64,000 bases of DNA. Source: Patulibacter sp. SYSU D01012 (GTDB lineage: Bacteria; Actinomycetota; Thermoleophilia; Solirubrobacterales; Solirubrobacteraceae). Below are positions 61,613 through 64,000 of this stretch, piece after piece (position 1 is the stretch's first letter; each line of letters opens with the position of its first letter). Where the stretch lies: contig NZ_JAFMTB010000003.1 of assembly GCF_017916475.1 (NCBI RefSeq), positions 346,009-410,008 of the forward strand, given 5' to 3'. The translations under genes and the position numbers were made by a program. The notes below the pieces were generated by a model. It did no database searches. It had not been told where the DNA came from and saw only the letters and a program-made list of their open reading frames with translations.

Positions 61613-63172
61613 GTGATCACCCTCGCCGACCTCCTCGCCCGCCGCGAGCTCGGACTTCGCCTGCTGAGCGACGGCGCCGACCCGGTGGCCGTGCGCATCG
61701 GCAGCGCCGAGGTGTGCGACCTGCCGGATCCGCGGCCGTGGCTGGAGGACGGCGGGATGCTGCTGACGACGGGCGTCGCGATCGGTCCGGGCGCCCACGT
61801 GCAGCGGCTGCTGGTCGAGCGGGCGTTCGAGGCGCGCGCCGCGGCGATCGGGTTCGCGGTCGGGCTGGTGCACCACGCGGTGCCGAGGGGCGTGGTCGAG
61901 GCGTGCGCCGCGCTCGGCGTGCCGCTCGTCGCCGTGCCCGCGGCGACGCCGTTCCGGCTGCTCGTCGACGCGGTGGCCGAGCAGGCCGCGCCGCACGAGC
62001 TGCAGGTGGCCCAGCGCGCGCTCGCGATCCAGAGCCACCTGATGGAGGCGCTCTCGGCGCCCGAGCCCGAGGCCGAGGTGCTGCGGCGCCTGGGCTCGCT
62101 CCTGACCGGCACGGCGCTGATCGCGGACGAGGCCGGGACGGTGTCCGGGGCGCCCGACGCCGCGCTGCCGGACGAGCTGTGGGGGCCGCTGCGCGGCGGC
62201 AAGGGCGTCGGCCTGCACCACGTGCGGGGGCGGCGCTACGTCACCGCGCCCGTCAGCGACCGCCTGGGCGCGCGGCGCTGGCTCGTCGTCGTCGGCGCGG
62301 GCGAGGCGCTGCCCGACCACCTGGCGCGCCAGGCGCTGCTGGCGGCCGAGCGGCTGGTGCGCCTGATCGAGCGGGCGCGGCCGCCGCGGCCCGTCGAGGC
62401 GCGCGAGGTGCGCGCCGAGCTGGCCGAGGAGCTGCTGGGCTGGCGGCTGCCGACGGGCGGGCGGCGGCACGTCGCGCACCGCGCCGCGGCGCTCGGGCTG
62501 TCGGTCGGCGACCCGCTGCAGGTGGGGATCGTGCGGCCGCGCCGCGCCCGCGAGGCGGCGCCCGAGGCGCGGGCCCAGGCGCTCGCCCGGGTGCGGGCCG
62601 AGCTCGAGGTGCACCTGACCGGCGCCGGCGTGCCGTTCGTCCTGACCGAGCGCGACTGCGACCTGATCCTTGTGGCGCCCGCGGGCCTGGACGCGGTGCT
62701 CGAGGCGCCGCTGCACGAGCTGGCGTCGGCCGGCGGGCCGCTCGACGGCGGCGTCGGACGGACGACGACGGCGGTCGAGGAGCTGCCGCGCTCGTACCAG
62801 GACGCCCGCTTCGCGCTGCAGCAGCTCGCGACGTCGCCCCGCCCCGACGGCCGCTCCCACGTGCTCGCGCACGACGACCTGGACCTGGTCACGACGCTCG
62901 TCTGCGACGCGGATCCGGCACTGTTCGGGCCCCGCCGCGACGCGGTGGTCGCAGCGCTCGGCGGCCCGCCGCTCGAGGAGACGCTGCGCGTGTTCCTGGA
63001 GCGCAACCTCGACGTGACCCGCACCGCGCAGGCGCTGCACCTGCACCCCAACTCGCTCCGCTACCGGCTGACGCGGATCGAGGAGCGGCTGGGCCGCTCG
63101 CTGCGCGACCCCGCGACCATCGCGCTGCTGCACGTGGCGTTCCGCTTCGGCTGGGCGTTCCGCGACGGGTAG
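61613..63172 (+). CDS. PucR-family transcriptional regulator
   Basis: 519-residue regulator. The N-terminal PucR domain (about 1-120, ITLADLLARRELGLRLLSDG to ACAALGVPLVAVPAATPF) probably senses a metabolite; a GAF/GGDEF-like middle follows; the C-terminal helix-turn-helix is LEETLRVFLERNLDVTRTAQ, LHLHPNSLRYRLTRIEERLG. PucR activates purine breakdown in Bacillus; here the divergent hyuAB genes and permease are the natural targets. GTG at 61613 is chosen because the PucR domain begins with it. No leaderless box is seen; the upstream gap has the CACGAA...TTCGTG palindrome. Confidence 0.9.
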   Translation: MITLADLLARRELGLRLLSDGADPVAVRIGSAEVCDLPDPRPWLEDGGMLLTTGVAIGPGAHVQRLLVERAFEARAAAIGFAVGLVHHAVPRGVVEACAALGVPLVAVPAATPFRLLVDAVAEQAAPHELQVAQRALAIQSHLMEALSAPEPEAEVLRRLGSLLTGTALIADEAGTVSGAPDAALPDELWGPLRGGKGVGLHHVRGRRYVTAPVSDRLGARRWLVVVGAGEALPDHLARQALLAAERLVRLIERARPPRPVEAREVRAELAEELLGWRLPTGGRRHVAHRAAALGLSVGDPLQVGIVRPRRAREAAPEARAQALARVRAELEVHLTGAGVPFVLTERDCDLILVAPAGLDAVLEAPLHELASAGGPLDGGVGRTTTAVEELPRSYQDARFALQQLATSPRPDGRSHVLAHDDLDLVTTLVCDADPALFGPRRDAVVAALGGPPLEETLRVFLERNLDVTRTAQALHLHPNSLRYRLTRIEERLGRSLRDPATIALLHVAFRFGWAFRDG

Positions 63173-63254
63173 GACGCGTCCGCGGACATCTCCCGCGGGT
63201 TCGCCGCCGGAGTGGGTACGAGCCCGGCGAAGCGTCCACCACCAGGGAGGCACC

Positions 63255-63557
63255 ATGGAGCGGTACCAGGGCTACGCGACGAAGCGCTACGGCACGACGT
63301 TCGCGGGCCACGACGTCGAGCTGGAGTTCGACAAGAAGCTGATCGTGCTCAACCGCGCGACCCTGCGCGTGGACGGCGAGGTCGTCGACCGCGGCCAGCT
63401 GGTCCTCGGCGAGGACGACCTGCGGACGACGACCGCCGACGGCACGGAGATCGTCGTGCGGATCGGCTCCGGCCTGGTCGGCGAGCTCGTCCGCGCCCAG
63501 CTGCGCGGCCCCGACAGCACGTGGATCGACCTGGAGGAGCGCGAGCCGCGGGAGTAG
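63255..63557 (+). CDS. Small beta-rich hypothetical protein
   Basis: Unrecognised 100-residue protein: YATKRYGTTFAGHDVELEFD, KKLIVLNRATLRVDGEVVDR and TEIVVRIGSGLVGELVRAQL alternate as beta strands with charged loops and no cysteine or signal peptide. It has an excellent GGGAGG 4 bp before the ATG. It lies 82 bp after the PucR-type gene and converges with the SRPBCC gene. It could be a cytosolic binding protein; no function can be given. Confidence 0.8.
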   Translation: MERYQGYATKRYGTTFAGHDVELEFDKKLIVLNRATLRVDGEVVDRGQLVLGEDDLRTTTADGTEIVVRIGSGLVGELVRAQLRGPDSTWIDLEEREPRE

Positions 63558-63564
63558 GCCCCCG

Positions 63565-64000
63565 CTACGGCGCGGCGTAGACGTCCTTCAGCCCCGGGTA
63601 GTAGTCGTCCCAGGCGTCGGTGGGCTGGGTGAAGTCGACCTCGGCGGCCAGGCGGTCCAGGTAGTAGTGCCAGCCGGGGCCGATCGTGGTCGGGTCGTCG
63701 CCGTCGTTCAGGGGCTGCGAGAGGACGAGCCGGGTGCCGTCGCCCTCGGGCGTCAGCGTCACGTCGAGGCGCCAGCTCGCCATGCCCACCACGAGGCGGT
63801 GCGGCGCCTCGCACGCGTGCACGGTGACGGTCGACGCCGGCTCGCCCTCCTCGGCGGTCATCGTCAGCTCGACGGACCCCGTGGCGGGGTCGCCGGTCCA
63901 CGGACCGATCCAGTGGACGGTGCGGCTCGTCTCGGTCAGGGCGCTCCACACCTGCGCGACGGGGCGGGCGAAGACGCGGACGAACTCCAGCCGCAGCCCG
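63565..64000 (-). CDS. SRPBCC/AHSA1-domain protein (5' end beyond the window)
   Basis: C-terminal 144 or so residues of a START-like protein of the AHSA1/SRPBCC group: the frame runs open to the window edge (RLEFVRVFARPVAQVWSALT precedes a GTG at 63951), then VHWIGPWTGDPATGSVELTM, ASWRLDVTLTPEGDGTRLVL and GPGWHYYLDRLAAEVDFTQ as expected of the domain's last strands and the C-terminal helix. Such proteins bind hydrophobic ligands or assist other proteins. The start lies upstream of this window; the GTG at 63951 would cut off the first strand and is rejected. Confidence 0.85.
   Translation of the reverse strand, partial: GLRLEFVRVFARPVAQVWSALTETSRTVHWIGPWTGDPATGSVELTMTAEEGEPASTVTVHACEAPHRLVVGMASWRLDVTLTPEGDGTRLVLSQPLNDGDDPTTIGPGWHYYLDRLAAEVDFTQPTDAWDDYYPGLKDVYAAP

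Overview
The window is very G+C-rich DNA, dense with genes on both strands. It carries no rRNA, tRNA, CRISPR, prophage or transposase that I can see. A dnaK-grpE-dnaJ-hspR cluster with HspR-type (HAIR) operators, inositol-3-phosphate synthase beside a CDP-alcohol phosphatidyltransferase, and many genes that appear leaderless (TANNNT six or seven bases before the start codon) point to an actinobacterium. The Thermoleophilia (Solirubrobacter, Patulibacter or Conexibacter relatives) is my best guess, but that placement is inference.

Layout. 0.2-11.2 kb: lipoate and 2-oxoacid dehydrogenase functions (lipB, an E2 acyltransferase, a lipoyl-less E2 paralogue, and E3 lpdA further on), a polysaccharide deacetylase overlapping lipB, a phosphoesterase, and a LacI regulator divergent from a YtcJ-type amidohydrolase with a perfect palindromic operator between them. 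9.0-9.8 kb is a repeat-filled gap between convergent genes. 12.2-19 kb: thiamine genes thiE, thiO-thiS (behind a TPP riboswitch) and thiG, interrupted by an M48 peptidase, a PLP decarboxylase and a HAD hydrolase. 19-27.5 kb: TRIC-like channel, SnoaL-like protein, EEP-family hydrolase, TrmA/RlmD-type methyltransferase, MarR regulator, Xre-regulator/membrane-protein pair, quinone oxidoreductase, UDG-like protein. 27.6-36.3 kb: envelope and inositol-lipid neighbourhood with a PAP2/Aur1-like protein, a large membrane protein, a glycosyltransferase-PHP fusion, ino1 and a CDP-alcohol phosphatidyltransferase, containing a second repeat-filled convergent gap. 36.3-37.9 kb: secreted trypsin-like protease. 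38.2-42.7 kb: the Hsp70 operon, with clpB at 47.8-50.3 kb under a matching operator. Between them lie membrane proteins, a PAP2 phosphatase, a secreted Thr-rich protein and an ECF sigma factor fused to a zinc-finger and membrane segment. 51.4-53.7 kb: molybdenum-cofactor genes mobA and moeA with a DUF6457-like protein. 54.2-63.2 kb: BenE-like transporter, NCS1 permease, hydantoinase-type hyuB and hyuA, and a divergent PucR-family regulator. The window ends inside an SRPBCC-domain gene.

Working together. LipB supplies lipoyl groups for the E2 and the E3 closes the cycle. HspR closes the negative feedback on dnaK and clpB. The riboswitch gates thiO-thiS. PucR, HyuAB and the NCS1 permease form a probable uptake-and-hydrolysis unit for a hydantoin or purine-derived ring. 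I found no clearly new multi-gene system. The most unusual signals are the two related repeat arrays between convergent genes, the sigma factor/zinc-finger/membrane fusion, the glycosyltransferase-PHP fusion and the pair of atypical E2 proteins.
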